Shown here: one piece after another, positions 16,147-23,520 of the stretch
Layout of the letters: every line of letters starts with the position of its first letter
How positions within the stretch are numbered: the stretch's first letter is position 1
NCBI GenBank assembly: GCA_964415185.1
Contig: CAYPZI010000026.1
Location: 1 to 29,590, forward strand
DNA length: 29,590 bases
Reading direction: 5' to 3'
From: CAYVBJ01 sp964415185
GTDB taxonomy: Bacteria > Bacteroidota > Rhodothermia > Balneolales > Balneolaceae
Notes under the pieces: model-generated
The model's input: the letters and a program-made list of their open reading frames with translations, nothing else
Database searches by the model: none
Told to the model about the DNA's origin: nothing
Made by a program: the position numbers and the translations under genes

Positions 16147-16866
16147 TTATCTCAATATTCCGGCAACATACTCCAGAAATTTAATAGTATCCGGTTTCGG
16201 CGAGATATAAATTCGCCTTGGGGCTATCCTTTTCAGTTCTTTAGCTGTAGTCGGACCAATTGCAAAAATCCGCACTGAAAATCTCTCAAACCCGCCCGAT
16301 TGTTGGTAAGCCTGTACGGCCGATGGGCTGAAAAACAGAACCGCCTCAAATGTATCATCCGGAAAATCCATCTTATTTAGTATCGTTTTATAAACTTCAA
16401 CCCTGTAAATGGTTTTACCGGCATTTTTCAGTTTCGAACTCAAAACTCCCGTTGTCCGGTTCCCGGAGAAGTAGATAAATTCTGACGACAGATTTTCACT
16501 TAAAATAAGTTTTGCAAGGCCTTCCGATGTCTGCTTTTCCGGAACAGCGATCTCAGCTTCCGGCATTATTCTTTTTATTCCATCTGCTGTTTTATCTCCA
16601 ACCACATAAATTCTTTGAGGAGCATTAATTTTTGCCGGTAAATCAATCTTTTCAAAAGCCCTGGCTGCATTTTTACTTGTAATGATCCAGGGCTTGTCAG
16701 GATTTTTTTTTACCAACTCAATCGCGTCATTTTCAAGATTGCGGAATTCTATTGAAATTGCAGGACAGACAAGTGGCTTCAATCCATGCGAGACAGCATA
16801 ACTTGCTTGTTTATCGGACAAATGCCGTGTAACAAGAATTGGTTTTTTGCTTTTTTTCAGTGACAT
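16147..16866 (-). CDS. hemD: Uroporphyrinogen-III synthase
   Basis: About 239 residues in a two-domain HemD pattern: KPILVTRHLSDKQASYAVSH, WIITSKNAARAFEKI, IYVVGDKTADGIK, then EFIYFSGNRTTGVLSSKL, VYKTILNK, VLFFSPSAVQAYQQ and IFAIGPTTAKEL. It closes hydroxymethylbilane with inversion of ring D to give uroporphyrinogen III for haem and related tetrapyrroles. The open frame reaches a TTG at 16884, but the ATG at 16864-16866 gives the family-typical length, so I chose it. Other hem genes are absent from the window. Confidence 0.88.
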   Translation of the reverse strand: MSLKKSKKPILVTRHLSDKQASYAVSHGLKPLVCPAISIEFRNLENDAIELVKKNPDKPWIITSKNAARAFEKIDLPAKINAPQRIYVVGDKTADGIKRIMPEAEIAVPEKQTSEGLAKLILSENLSSEFIYFSGNRTTGVLSSKLKNAGKTIYRVEVYKTILNKMDFPDDTFEAVLFFSPSAVQAYQQSGGFERFSVRIFAIGPTTAKELKRIAPRRIYISPKPDTIKFLEYVAGILR

Positions 16867-16897
16867 GAAATTTGAATATGTCAATCATTTGAAATGA

Positions 16898-17398
16898 TCA
16901 TGTATCGGTTATATCACCATTGCTTCTGATTTTTTCAGCAAGCCGTTCCTGGTCAAGAACACTCATATATTTTAGCGGATCCTTGTTGTTTTCAATCACA
17001 TAGTCGGTAAGCATCTCCTTTACAATTTTCACCAGTTCGTTCTTCTTCCAGGGTTTTGCAATATAGTGTTGCAGTTTGGCTTCATTCACAGCCTTGACCG
17101 TTTCTCCGAGCCCTGCCTGGCCGGTTATCAGTACTTTCTTTACGGCTTTTGTTTCCTCATCGTTTTGCATGTCGATCAGCAGGTCAACCCCGTTTTGAGC
17201 CGGCAGAATATGATCGCAGAGTATGAGTCCGATTTCTTCTCCCTCACCAATTATATCCCTGATAATTTCCCTGGCTTCTTCGGCCGAATCAGCCATTTCT
17301 ATTGGAAACTTCTTTTCAAATGATTCGATATCACGGACGATAGAATCCAAAACCTCGGGTTCATCTTCGACAACAAGGATGTATATATCTTTTTCCAT
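16898..17398 (-). CDS. Single-domain response regulator receiver
   Basis: A 166-residue receiver: acidic pair E11-D12 in LVVEDEPEVLDSI, phosphoacceptor D62 in LCDHILPAQNG, T92 in VLITGQAG and K115 in YIAKPW. The DHxxP...ITG...KPW combination is typical of the regulators fused to or paired with phosphodiesterase or kinase outputs. After about residue 130 only a short tail with no recognised output domain remains. No cognate kinase is adjacent; the LOV histidine kinase lies about 5 kb away. It starts 15 bases after the DASS transporter stop on the same strand, so the two may be co-transcribed. Target unknown. Confidence 0.85.
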   Translation of the reverse strand: MEKDIYILVVEDEPEVLDSIVRDIESFEKKFPIEMADSAEEAREIIRDIIGEGEEIGLILCDHILPAQNGVDLLIDMQNDEETKAVKKVLITGQAGLGETVKAVNEAKLQHYIAKPWKKNELVKIVKEMLTDYVIENNKDPLKYMSVLDQERLAEKIRSNGDITDT

Positions 17399-17413
17399 AA
17401 AGGTATTGTAAGG

Positions 17414-18811
17414 TTAAATAATGTATGGCCAGTAAAAAAATGAAAAAATTAGGACTAGCAGAACTCCCGTAACTCCGACAATCAGTCCTGCAAGTGCCAT
17501 ATGACGGGTTTCGATTACACCTGTGCTAATGGCAACAGCATTGGGTGGAGTGGATATCGGCAGTACCATGGCAAAACTTGCACTCAGTGCAATTACAAGG
17601 CCTATCATCAGCATTCCGAACATTCCTTCAAAAACTCCTGAAAGAGCCATTGATATGGCAATCGGTATCAGGAGGGAAGCTGTAACGGTATTCGACAGAA
17701 AGTTTGACATCAGTAATGTAACAATTCCGAATGTGGTTAACAGGGCGAGTGACCCCAGTTGTTCCCAGCTTACAAGGCCTACCATCCATGACGCGAGCCC
17801 GGTATCTTTCAGGGCGATGCCGAGTGAAATACCGCCGGCGATCAGCCAAAGAACTTCCCAGGGAAGTTTTCTGATATCCTGTTTTTCAAAACTGTTTGAA
17901 AGTGTCAGAACAGCTACCGGTAAAAGTGCAACAATACCGCTTTTGATACCGTGATAACTTTCCGTTACCCACAGCAATACGGTAACTGCAAAAGTAACAT
18001 AAAGCAAGCGAGCCGAGACCGAATTCAAAAGCTTTCCTTTCATATCAATCTCAACTTTATATGCCGAAGGCGGATATAGTTTTAAAAGTAAAAACCAGGT
18101 GAAGAGAATCATAATCAAAGTAAGAGGCAGGGCATAAACCATCCATTCACTGAACGTTATACCTTTTCCCGTTTGATTTAGTGCTGCTATCACCACGGCG
18201 TTGGGCGGTGTGCCGATGGGTGTGGCCATTCCACCTATGTTGGCGGCAAACGGTATGCAAAGAGCCATACTGATTCGCGCGGGATCGCCGGGCTGCAGGC
18301 CCGCTATGATCGGAATTACAACGGTTATCATCATGGCAGTCGTTGCCGTATTGCTCATAAATGCCGATAAAAGGCCGGTTACCAGCATCAAGCCAAGAAT
18401 TATATATTTGGGATTACTGCCAAATGGCATCAGCAGTTTCCTGGTCATGTATTTATCAAAATTATACTTCACGGATGCATCCGCCAACACAAATCCACCC
18501 AAAAACAGAATAATTATCGGATTGGCAAGTGTGGAAAGAAAAACCGTATATGCCGTTGGATTATAATTTACTGCACTAAATGAACCATTGAATACCAATC
18601 CTTCCGCGCTCAACAGCACCACTTCGAGCAAAATAACGAGGATGGAGGTGGAGTAAATCGGGATCGTTTCAAACATCCAGAATACGGCTGCAAGTAAAAA
18701 TATGCTCATAGCCAGGTGGCCTGCCAGGCTCAGTCCGGGAAATGTAACCAGCAGCGGCAACAAAAATCCGGCGATGCCTAAAATCAATCCTGCTAATTGA
18801 GTTTTTTTCAT
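17414..18811 (-). CDS. DASS/SLC13-family sodium:anion symporter
   Basis: A 465-residue membrane transporter with 11 or more hydrophobic segments. It has two inverted SNT motifs: AFMSNTATTAMMITVVIPI and LMSNFLSNTVTASLLIPIA, each forming sodium and substrate sites in VcINDY-type transporters. GMATPIGTPPNAVVIAAL and VLPISTPPNAVAISTGV are the paired signature loops of the family. Such proteins import dicarboxylates (succinate, malate), citrate or sulfate with Na+; substrate is not decidable from sequence. The upstream region has a possible GntR-type operator (18874-18887). Confidence 0.9.
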   Translation of the reverse strand: MKKTQLAGLILGIAGFLLPLLVTFPGLSLAGHLAMSIFLLAAVFWMFETIPIYSTSILVILLEVVLLSAEGLVFNGSFSAVNYNPTAYTVFLSTLANPIIILFLGGFVLADASVKYNFDKYMTRKLLMPFGSNPKYIILGLMLVTGLLSAFMSNTATTAMMITVVIPIIAGLQPGDPARISMALCIPFAANIGGMATPIGTPPNAVVIAALNQTGKGITFSEWMVYALPLTLIMILFTWFLLLKLYPPSAYKVEIDMKGKLLNSVSARLLYVTFAVTVLLWVTESYHGIKSGIVALLPVAVLTLSNSFEKQDIRKLPWEVLWLIAGGISLGIALKDTGLASWMVGLVSWEQLGSLALLTTFGIVTLLMSNFLSNTVTASLLIPIAISMALSGVFEGMFGMLMIGLVIALSASFAMVLPISTPPNAVAISTGVIETRHMALAGLIVGVTGVLLVLIFSFFYWPYII

Positions 18812-18873
18812 AATGTTTGAATGCGATCAATTAAAACAACGCCCGGATATTTGGAAATAACCAAGGTGCCATT

Positions 18874-18887
18874 CTTGTATAGACAAG
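18874..18887. promoter_or_regulatory. GntR/HutC-like operator candidate
   Basis: The sequence CTTGTATAGACAAG has 5-base inverted arms around ATAG and closely matches the TGTATAGACA-type operators bound by HutC/NagR-subfamily GntR regulators. It lies 63-76 bases upstream of the DASS symporter start on the minus strand, and about 206 bases upstream of the aldo/keto reductase. No GntR gene is in this window. The rest of the 281-base gap (18812-19092) shows nothing else I can name. Confidence 0.35.
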
Positions 18888-19078
18888 TTCGGAAGTGATT
18901 GTGAATAAGCTGTTAATTTTTTCGCAACAATTGTAAATGATGGCCAATCATTCTATGTTATTATTAGTGAGTAAGCTATGGTCATCGGCCGGCTTCAAGT
19001 ATTCATCGTTAACTTGCATTCGAGATCAAATCACCCGGTGACTTAAATATGATAACTAACTTATAAATCAAAAAAGAC

Positions 19079-19083
19079 AGGAG
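19079..19083 (+). promoter_or_regulatory. Strong Shine-Dalgarno for the aldo/keto reductase
   Basis: AGGAG, nine bases before the ATG. It stands out because most genes in the window have no recognisable ribosome-binding site, and it supports the start at 19093. Confidence 0.6.
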
Positions 19084-19092
19084 AACAAGAAA

Positions 19093-20043
19093 ATGAAACA
19101 TTTAAAGTTTGAAAACGAAGATAATATGCCTGCCATCGGCCTGGGAACCTGGAAATCGGAACCGGGCAAAGTGGGCGCAGCGGTAGAAACGGCACTGGAA
19201 GCCGGTTACCGTCACATTGACTGCGCAGCCATCTATGGTAACGAAAAAGAAATCGGGGATGCCCTGCAGAAAATTTTTAAAAAAGGTTCTGTAAAAAGAG
19301 AAGACGTCTGGATTACATCCAAGCTCTGGAACAATGCTCACAGAAAGGAAGATGTGATTCCGGCACTGAAAAATACACTTTCGGATTTGCAGCTAAATTA
19401 CCTGGATTTATATTTGATTCACTGGCCGGTAGCTTTTAAACCCGGCTTCGAGGGATTTCCTGAAAATGATGATGACTTTCTTTCATTGGATGAAGTGCCA
19501 CTGGAAGATACCTGGAATGCCATGCTCGATGCCAAAAAACACGGGTTTATTAAACATGCAGGTGTATCCAATTTCAGCATAAAAAAACTGGAACAGCTTT
19601 TAAAAAATACGGGAACAACTCCTGAAGTTAACCAGGTTGAACTGCATCCTTACCTGCAGCAAGATGATTTGCTCGAATATTGTAAAGAAAACGGAATCCA
19701 TGTAACGGCTTACTCTCCACTTGGAAGTACAGACCGGCCGGACGCCCTGAAGGCTGATGATGAGCCATCGCTGTTAGAAAATGAGACCATCAGAAAAATT
19801 GCAGCCAAGCACAATGCAACTCCTGCCCAGGTGCTGATTCGGTGGCACGTCGAAAGGGAAACCTCTGTTATTCCAAAATCAACGAATGCAGGCCGTATCC
19901 GTGAAAATTTACAAAGCACAGAGTTTTCACTTGATGAGGGAGATATGAACCAGATTGAATCGCTCGACAAGCACTTCCGTTACATAGATGGTAAATTCTT
20001 TGAGACAAAAAGCGATATGTACCGGAACATTTTTGATGATTAG
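19093..20043 (+). CDS. Aldo/keto reductase
   Basis: A 316-residue AKR. GLGTW at 16-20, catalytic tetrad D43 (YRHIDCAAIYGNE), Y48, K77 (WITSKLWN) and H110 (LYLIHWP). GVSNFSIKKLEQLL, VNQVELHPYLQQ and VTAYSPLGS follow, and VIPKSTNAGRIRENLQS is the NADPH-binding loop. All catalytic residues are present. It reduces aldehydes or ketones to alcohols with NADPH; physiological substrate unknown. Stand-alone gene with its own ribosome-binding site and followed by a strong terminator. Confidence 0.95.
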   Translation: MKHLKFENEDNMPAIGLGTWKSEPGKVGAAVETALEAGYRHIDCAAIYGNEKEIGDALQKIFKKGSVKREDVWITSKLWNNAHRKEDVIPALKNTLSDLQLNYLDLYLIHWPVAFKPGFEGFPENDDDFLSLDEVPLEDTWNAMLDAKKHGFIKHAGVSNFSIKKLEQLLKNTGTTPEVNQVELHPYLQQDDLLEYCKENGIHVTAYSPLGSTDRPDALKADDEPSLLENETIRKIAAKHNATPAQVLIRWHVERETSVIPKSTNAGRIRENLQSTEFSLDEGDMNQIESLDKHFRYIDGKFFETKSDMYRNIFDD

Positions 20044-20053
20044 TTACTTGGCT

Positions 20054-20090
20054 AAGCCCTCCAAGGTTTTAAAAACCTTGGAGGGCTTTT
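20054..20090 (+). terminator. Rho-independent terminator, long palindrome
   Basis: AAGCCCTCCAAGGTTTT and its complement AAAACCTTGGAGGGCTT form a near-perfect stem (20054-20070 with 20072-20088), ending in a short T run, 11 bases after the aldo/keto reductase stop codon. The A/T-rich tip may open to leave an 11-bp GC-rich stem. Palindromes of this style often occur in many copies in Bacteroidota-like genomes. Confidence 0.75.
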
Positions 20091-20104
20091 GGCCTCAAAC
20101 CAGT

Positions 20105-20118
20105 CAGGCGAACGCCTG
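20105..20118. repeat. Short hairpin CAGGCG-AA-CGCCTG
   Basis: A perfect 6-base inverted repeat with a 2-base centre, just after the terminator and about 120 bases before the next gene. It may be part of a REP-like intergenic unit; the function is unknown. The rest of the gap 20119-20236 shows only AT-rich sequence. Confidence 0.4.
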
Positions 20119-20236
20119 CTACAGTACGATCCGGGGGTATAAAAATATATGACCTATTTCTCATTTTTTTTACGCAAATTATAACAGGGGACATAAATGG
20201 ATTAAGAGCTTAATTTCAAATTTAATGGAGTGACTT

Positions 20237-21157
20237 ATGTTAAAAATCCTTTCTATTCTTATAGTTATGATACCGTACCTGATTTTTGCTGCAGATGCCG
20301 ATGCCCAACTGATGAAAAAATTAAAAAATAAAGCCAAAAAATCAGCTGAGGATAAAGTCGAGCAAAAAATTGATCAGGAAATTGAAAAGAAAACCGAACA
20401 AATGGTTGAAAACACCTGGAATGCCATTTTCGGGGAACAATTTGAGAGTACCGGAGAAGACGGGAAAAAGTCATTTGTACTCAACAACTCGGCAAATGTT
20501 GAAGAAAGGTATATGTTTGACACGGTTACCACAATGGAAATTAAAAATCTTTCGGGCGATGGAAAACGTGATTCCGAAATGACGATGTACATGCATTTCA
20601 ATATCGAAGGGATGTATACCGGTACCCGGTTTGAGGGTGAAGAATTGAAAAATGAAGAGGGGGACTTTTTTATCATCTATGATTTAAAAAATGAGTCGAT
20701 GGTTATGCTTATGGAAAGTGAAGATGGAAAGTTCTCATTTGCCTACGACTGGAAACAGGCAAATCAATTTCTTGACAGCTTCGCCGGGCCGGATGAAATA
20801 CCTGATGAAGAACCGGCGCCGGAATTCAGCGGGTTTGAAAAACTTGGAACTAAAACAGTGTCCGGCGTTGAATGCCAGGGATATCTCACTGAAACCGATG
20901 AGATTAAAACGGAAATTTGGGTCACAGATGCAGAAGGTTCCGGTTTTACTAATTTATTCCAGGTTCAATCGCAGACAAAACAGCTTAAAGGCAAGATGCC
21001 TGACGACTATCCCTTCGGCATGCTGATGGAGATGACCCACGAAGATTTACAAAGAGGTGAAAAGGTGGTAATGCAGGTAACCGATATCAACAAAAATGCC
21101 AAAATAACTTATAATATGAGTGATTATCCGTCTATGTCGTTTGGCGGAAAGAATTAG
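20237..21157 (+). CDS. Secreted DUF4412-type protein
   Basis: A 306-residue protein with a signal peptide (LKILSILIVMIPYLIFAADA, cleavage near ADAQ) and a very basic and acidic helical stretch at about 25-60 (KKLKNKAKKSAEDKVEQK). The later part is DUF4412-like: ITYNMSDYPSM at the end, GTKTVSGVECQGYLTETDEI and KTEIWVTDAEGSG in the middle. The family is widespread in Bacteroidota, is secreted or periplasmic, and has no established function. GGAG at 20227-20230 lies 6 bases before the ATG and supports this start. It has no operon partner. Confidence 0.7.
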   Translation: MLKILSILIVMIPYLIFAADADAQLMKKLKNKAKKSAEDKVEQKIDQEIEKKTEQMVENTWNAIFGEQFESTGEDGKKSFVLNNSANVEERYMFDTVTTMEIKNLSGDGKRDSEMTMYMHFNIEGMYTGTRFEGEELKNEEGDFFIIYDLKNESMVMLMESEDGKFSFAYDWKQANQFLDSFAGPDEIPDEEPAPEFSGFEKLGTKTVSGVECQGYLTETDEIKTEIWVTDAEGSGFTNLFQVQSQTKQLKGKMPDDYPFGMLMEMTHEDLQRGEKVVMQVTDINKNAKITYNMSDYPSMSFGGKN

Positions 21158-21225
21158 ATTGGATTGGCCGGGTTTTATCCGACTAACCTGACATATAAAC
21201 ACCTGTCGCATTGAAATTTTTCACC

Positions 21226-21265
21226 AGATCAGAGATCGCATATCGAGTATCTGCGATCGCATATC
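21226..21265. repeat. Intergenic repeat, GATCGCATATC units
   Basis: GATCGCATATC occurs twice (21234-21244 and 21255-21265), 21 bases apart. The segment AGATCAGAGATCGCATATCG (21226-21245) recurs in reverse orientation with one mismatch at 27903-27922. It fills the convergent gap between the DUF4412 gene and the ECF sigma gene, where no terminator hairpin is obvious. Confidence 0.6.
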
Positions 21266-21307
21266 AAATCCTCCCCAAGATGCGCGCGGGTCTCAATTAA
21301 CAGTTTT

Positions 21308-21898
21308 TTAATCCGGCATGGTTTTTTTGGCTTTCACTTTATAAGCATTATGAAGCCGTTTAATAAGGCGGGATTTTTTTGTCCTGACATTGGCATTGCT
21401 CATCCCGAATTTCTCGCAGATCTCTTCCGTGCTCTTATCCGGATATCTCAACAGGTAGAGAATAAAATTCCTTGAATCTTTATCGAGTTCATCCAGACAC
21501 ACATTCAGCAACTCAAGCCTTTCCTGCTCAATCAGGTTTTCCATCTGTTCTGCCGGCTCTTTCATGTAGTTAAGAGCATCATCGTTAGACAAATAACGTT
21601 TTTCAATTTTAACAAATTTAAAATACTCATTCCGGCATGCCCTGATCAGGTACATGAAAATGTATTCCGGTTTCTTGATGTTATTTTGAATGATCTGTTC
21701 ATACACATTCATAAAAGCCTGCTGTGCACACTCCTCGGCCGAATCCTGATTTGCACTCATTACTACTTTCAAATAGTCTATCAGCCTTATTATAATTTCC
21801 CTGCTCAGCTTTGAAGCCTCACTTCTGTTTTCGTTTTGTACCGCCTCCACAAACGCCGAGTAATCCAAATTTTGTTTTTTTGCTGTTTTTTGAGCCAT
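21308..21898 (-). CDS. ECF-type sigma-70 family factor
   Basis: A 196-residue ECF sigma. Region 2 covers about residues 25-100, with SAEECAQQAFMNVYEQI (region 2.2-like) and IFMYLIRACRNEYFKFVK. Region 4 covers about 125-185 with the helix-turn-helix STEEICEKFGMSNANVRTKK and a basic end SRLIKRLHNAYKVKAKK. The spacing (no sigma-1 or sigma-3 domain) fits ECF. It directs RNA polymerase to a small regulon. No anti-sigma factor is adjacent, and it is divergent from the LOV histidine kinase. Confidence 0.88.
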   Translation of the reverse strand: MAQKTAKKQNLDYSAFVEAVQNENRSEASKLSREIIIRLIDYLKVVMSANQDSAEECAQQAFMNVYEQIIQNNIKKPEYIFMYLIRACRNEYFKFVKIEKRYLSNDDALNYMKEPAEQMENLIEQERLELLNVCLDELDKDSRNFILYLLRYPDKSTEEICEKFGMSNANVRTKKSRLIKRLHNAYKVKAKKTMPD

Positions 21899-22093
21899 AT
21901 ATCTTTTTAAAAATTTTCACACATTTGCAGCATGAAAATTTTTCCTCCTTTTATTCATTAAAATTAAATATTAACCGGATTCTGTTTCACTTTATTTGCT
22001 CACCCACTGTAACAAAACCGGTATTTATTTCTGAAGTAATATATTAGAAAATTTTAATATTTATAATAAAAAAAATCTTGATTTTTCTTTTTG

Positions 22094-22116
22094 TCTAAAA
22101 TATTAGCCATTTTAGA
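22094..22116. promoter_or_regulatory. Inverted repeat TCTAAAAT-N7-ATTTTAGA
   Basis: Perfect 8-base arms with a 7-base centre, 196 bases upstream of the sigma gene and 225 bases upstream of the kinase gene. Could be an operator or a transcript hairpin. AT-rich background raises the chance probability, but 8 exact pairs is notable. Confidence 0.4.
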
Positions 22117-22196
22117 ATCATATATACCATTTTTACAATTATTAGATTTAATATTTTTTTCTCACTTACAGGATAATACATACCTTTATTCAAGAA

Positions 22197-22210
22197 TTTA
22201 CGTACGTAAA
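22197..22210. promoter_or_regulatory. 14-base perfect palindrome TTTACGTACGTAAA
   Basis: A fully symmetric 14-mer centred about 138 bases before the kinase start. It is the type of site bound by a dimeric regulator, and it is followed at once by AAGTACG, repeating half of the motif. Confidence 0.45.
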
Positions 22211-22341
22211 AAGTACGATGCACTTGTCTACCGGTGAGGCTTATTTTTTTAAAAATTGCCTTAATACTGTAAACCGTTTGCCGATAAAACAATAGTTACA
22301 CATTTACAATAATCATACACTTTAAGAGATTACTGTCATTC

Positions 22342-23385
22342 ATGAATCACTTATCGGAAAAAATAGAAAGCCTGAAACATATTTTTGATACAAGCCTGGA
22401 GGGAGTGGTTATATCAGATATGCGAAAAAAGGATCAGCCGATTATTTATTGTAACCAAATGTTTACCTCTATGACAGGGTACAAACATGAAGAAGTTATA
22501 GGTAAAAATTGCCGGTTTATGCAGGGAGATGAGAGAAATCAACCCGGGCTCTATGTCTTAAGGGCCGCATTATCTGCCAATCAACCATGCAAGGTGGTTT
22601 TAAGAAACTTTCGGAAGAACGGACAACTGTTTTATAACCGTTTAAGCATTTTCCCCGTTGCAGATAATAGTGGAGAAGTAACTCATTATGTCGGCATCCA
22701 GGATGATATCACCGATATGGTTGAAACAAAAGACAAACTGCTCAAAATATTTGAGGAACGACAGGTTTTGCTTTCAGAAGTGCATCACCGGGTTAAGAAT
22801 AATCTTGCTGTAATTGCTGCGATGCTTGATATGGAAAGTTATAATGAGGAAAATGAAAACGCTATTCAAAAAAGCAGGCTCCGTATCAAATCCATGGCAC
22901 TTATTCACGAAAACATCTATAAAGAAGATGGATTAGCAAAAATCAGATATGATCAACAGCTAAAAAAGCTGATTAAAACAGTCGAGGAGTTACAAAGCGT
23001 GGCAAAACCGGCGGTTAATTTTAACTTTGAACTGAAAAAAACAACTCTGAACATAAACCAGGCAATCCCTCTCACAATCGCAGCGAGTGAAATTATAGAC
23101 AATATCTTCAAACATGCATTTGAACCCGGTGAAACCGGATCCGCTTCTGTTCATCTCTTAAACAACAAAAACCGTGTAACTTTACACATTGCAAATCACG
23201 GGAAAGCTTTACCCGAAAATTTTTCTCTTGATAACGATTCCGGTACGGGGTTAACTATCTGCACCCAGGCTTTAAGCCAGATTGACGCAGATTTCCGGAT
23301 TGGTCAAAAGCCAGACGAGGTTTCAGCCAATATCGAATTTATATCAACAGACTTGCCGGGTTCCTCCCAAAGCCAAAAAATCTGA
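22342..23385 (+). CDS. LOV-domain blue-light histidine kinase (HisKA_2)
   Basis: A 347-residue kinase without membrane segments. The N-terminal PAS domain (about 10-125) is of LOV type: GKNCRFMQG at 54-62 with the flavin-adduct cysteine C57, N89 and N99 (RNFRKNGQLFYN) and Q120 (VGIQDD), the residues that hold FMN in photoactive LOV domains. A HisKA_2 dimerisation domain follows with EVHHRVKNNLAV, phosphoacceptor H149. The ATPase part has the N-box SEIIDNIFKHAF (E250, N254, H258) and G-box NDSGTGL. The layout equals known LOV-HK photoreceptors. It is divergent from an ECF sigma factor; no receiver is adjacent, so its partner is unknown. Confidence 0.9.
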   Translation: MNHLSEKIESLKHIFDTSLEGVVISDMRKKDQPIIYCNQMFTSMTGYKHEEVIGKNCRFMQGDERNQPGLYVLRAALSANQPCKVVLRNFRKNGQLFYNRLSIFPVADNSGEVTHYVGIQDDITDMVETKDKLLKIFEERQVLLSEVHHRVKNNLAVIAAMLDMESYNEENENAIQKSRLRIKSMALIHENIYKEDGLAKIRYDQQLKKLIKTVEELQSVAKPAVNFNFELKKTTLNINQAIPLTIAASEIIDNIFKHAFEPGETGSASVHLLNNKNRVTLHIANHGKALPENFSLDNDSGTGLTICTQALSQIDADFRIGQKPDEVSANIEFISTDLPGSSQSQKI

Positions 23386-23499
23386 GCCTACCTGTATCCT
23401 GAAACTTCGTTAAGGGTTATTTTTTCTTATAAAACAATAGAGTGCTGAACAGGTAAGATATAATTAATAAAATATGGGTAAGCGTTATGCTGAATTCAG

Positions 23500-23520
23500 A
23501 ATCGAACCGCGTATTCGATT
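23500..23520. terminator. Inverted repeat between convergent genes
   Basis: AATCGAA-CCGCGTA-TTCGATT is a perfect 7-base stem with a 7-base loop in the gap between the kinase and the amidotransferase gene, touching its stop codon. No T-tract follows on either strand, so termination is only a possibility. CTGAATTCAG (23490-23499), a 10-base palindrome, is next to it. Confidence 0.3.

Larger units (their letters stand above)
21899..22341. promoter_or_regulatory. AT-rich divergent ECF sigma / LOV kinase region
   Basis: 443 bases without a gene, very AT-rich. It must hold promoters for the ECF sigma (-) and the kinase (+). Two clear symmetric elements lie inside, at 22094-22116 and 22197-22210. 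A GC-richer patch at 22219-22240 separates two T runs but does not make a clear terminator. I found no tRNA or recognisable small RNA; the 65-residue frame on the minus strand (22095-22292) looks like chance. Confidence 0.5.

Noticed and set aside
18201..18566. 121-residue plus-strand frame
   Set aside because: Antisense to the DASS transporter; the hydrophobic pattern is inherited from its transmembrane codons.
22095..22292. 65-residue minus-strand frame in the ECF/LOV gap
   Set aside because: Very AT-rich, no homology pattern and no ribosome-binding site; it overlaps the palindromes and looks like chance.
21158..22341. Possible CRISPR-like array from GATCGCATATC repeats
   Set aside because: Only two short copies in the gap, with a 10-base spacer, no further repeats and no cas genes.
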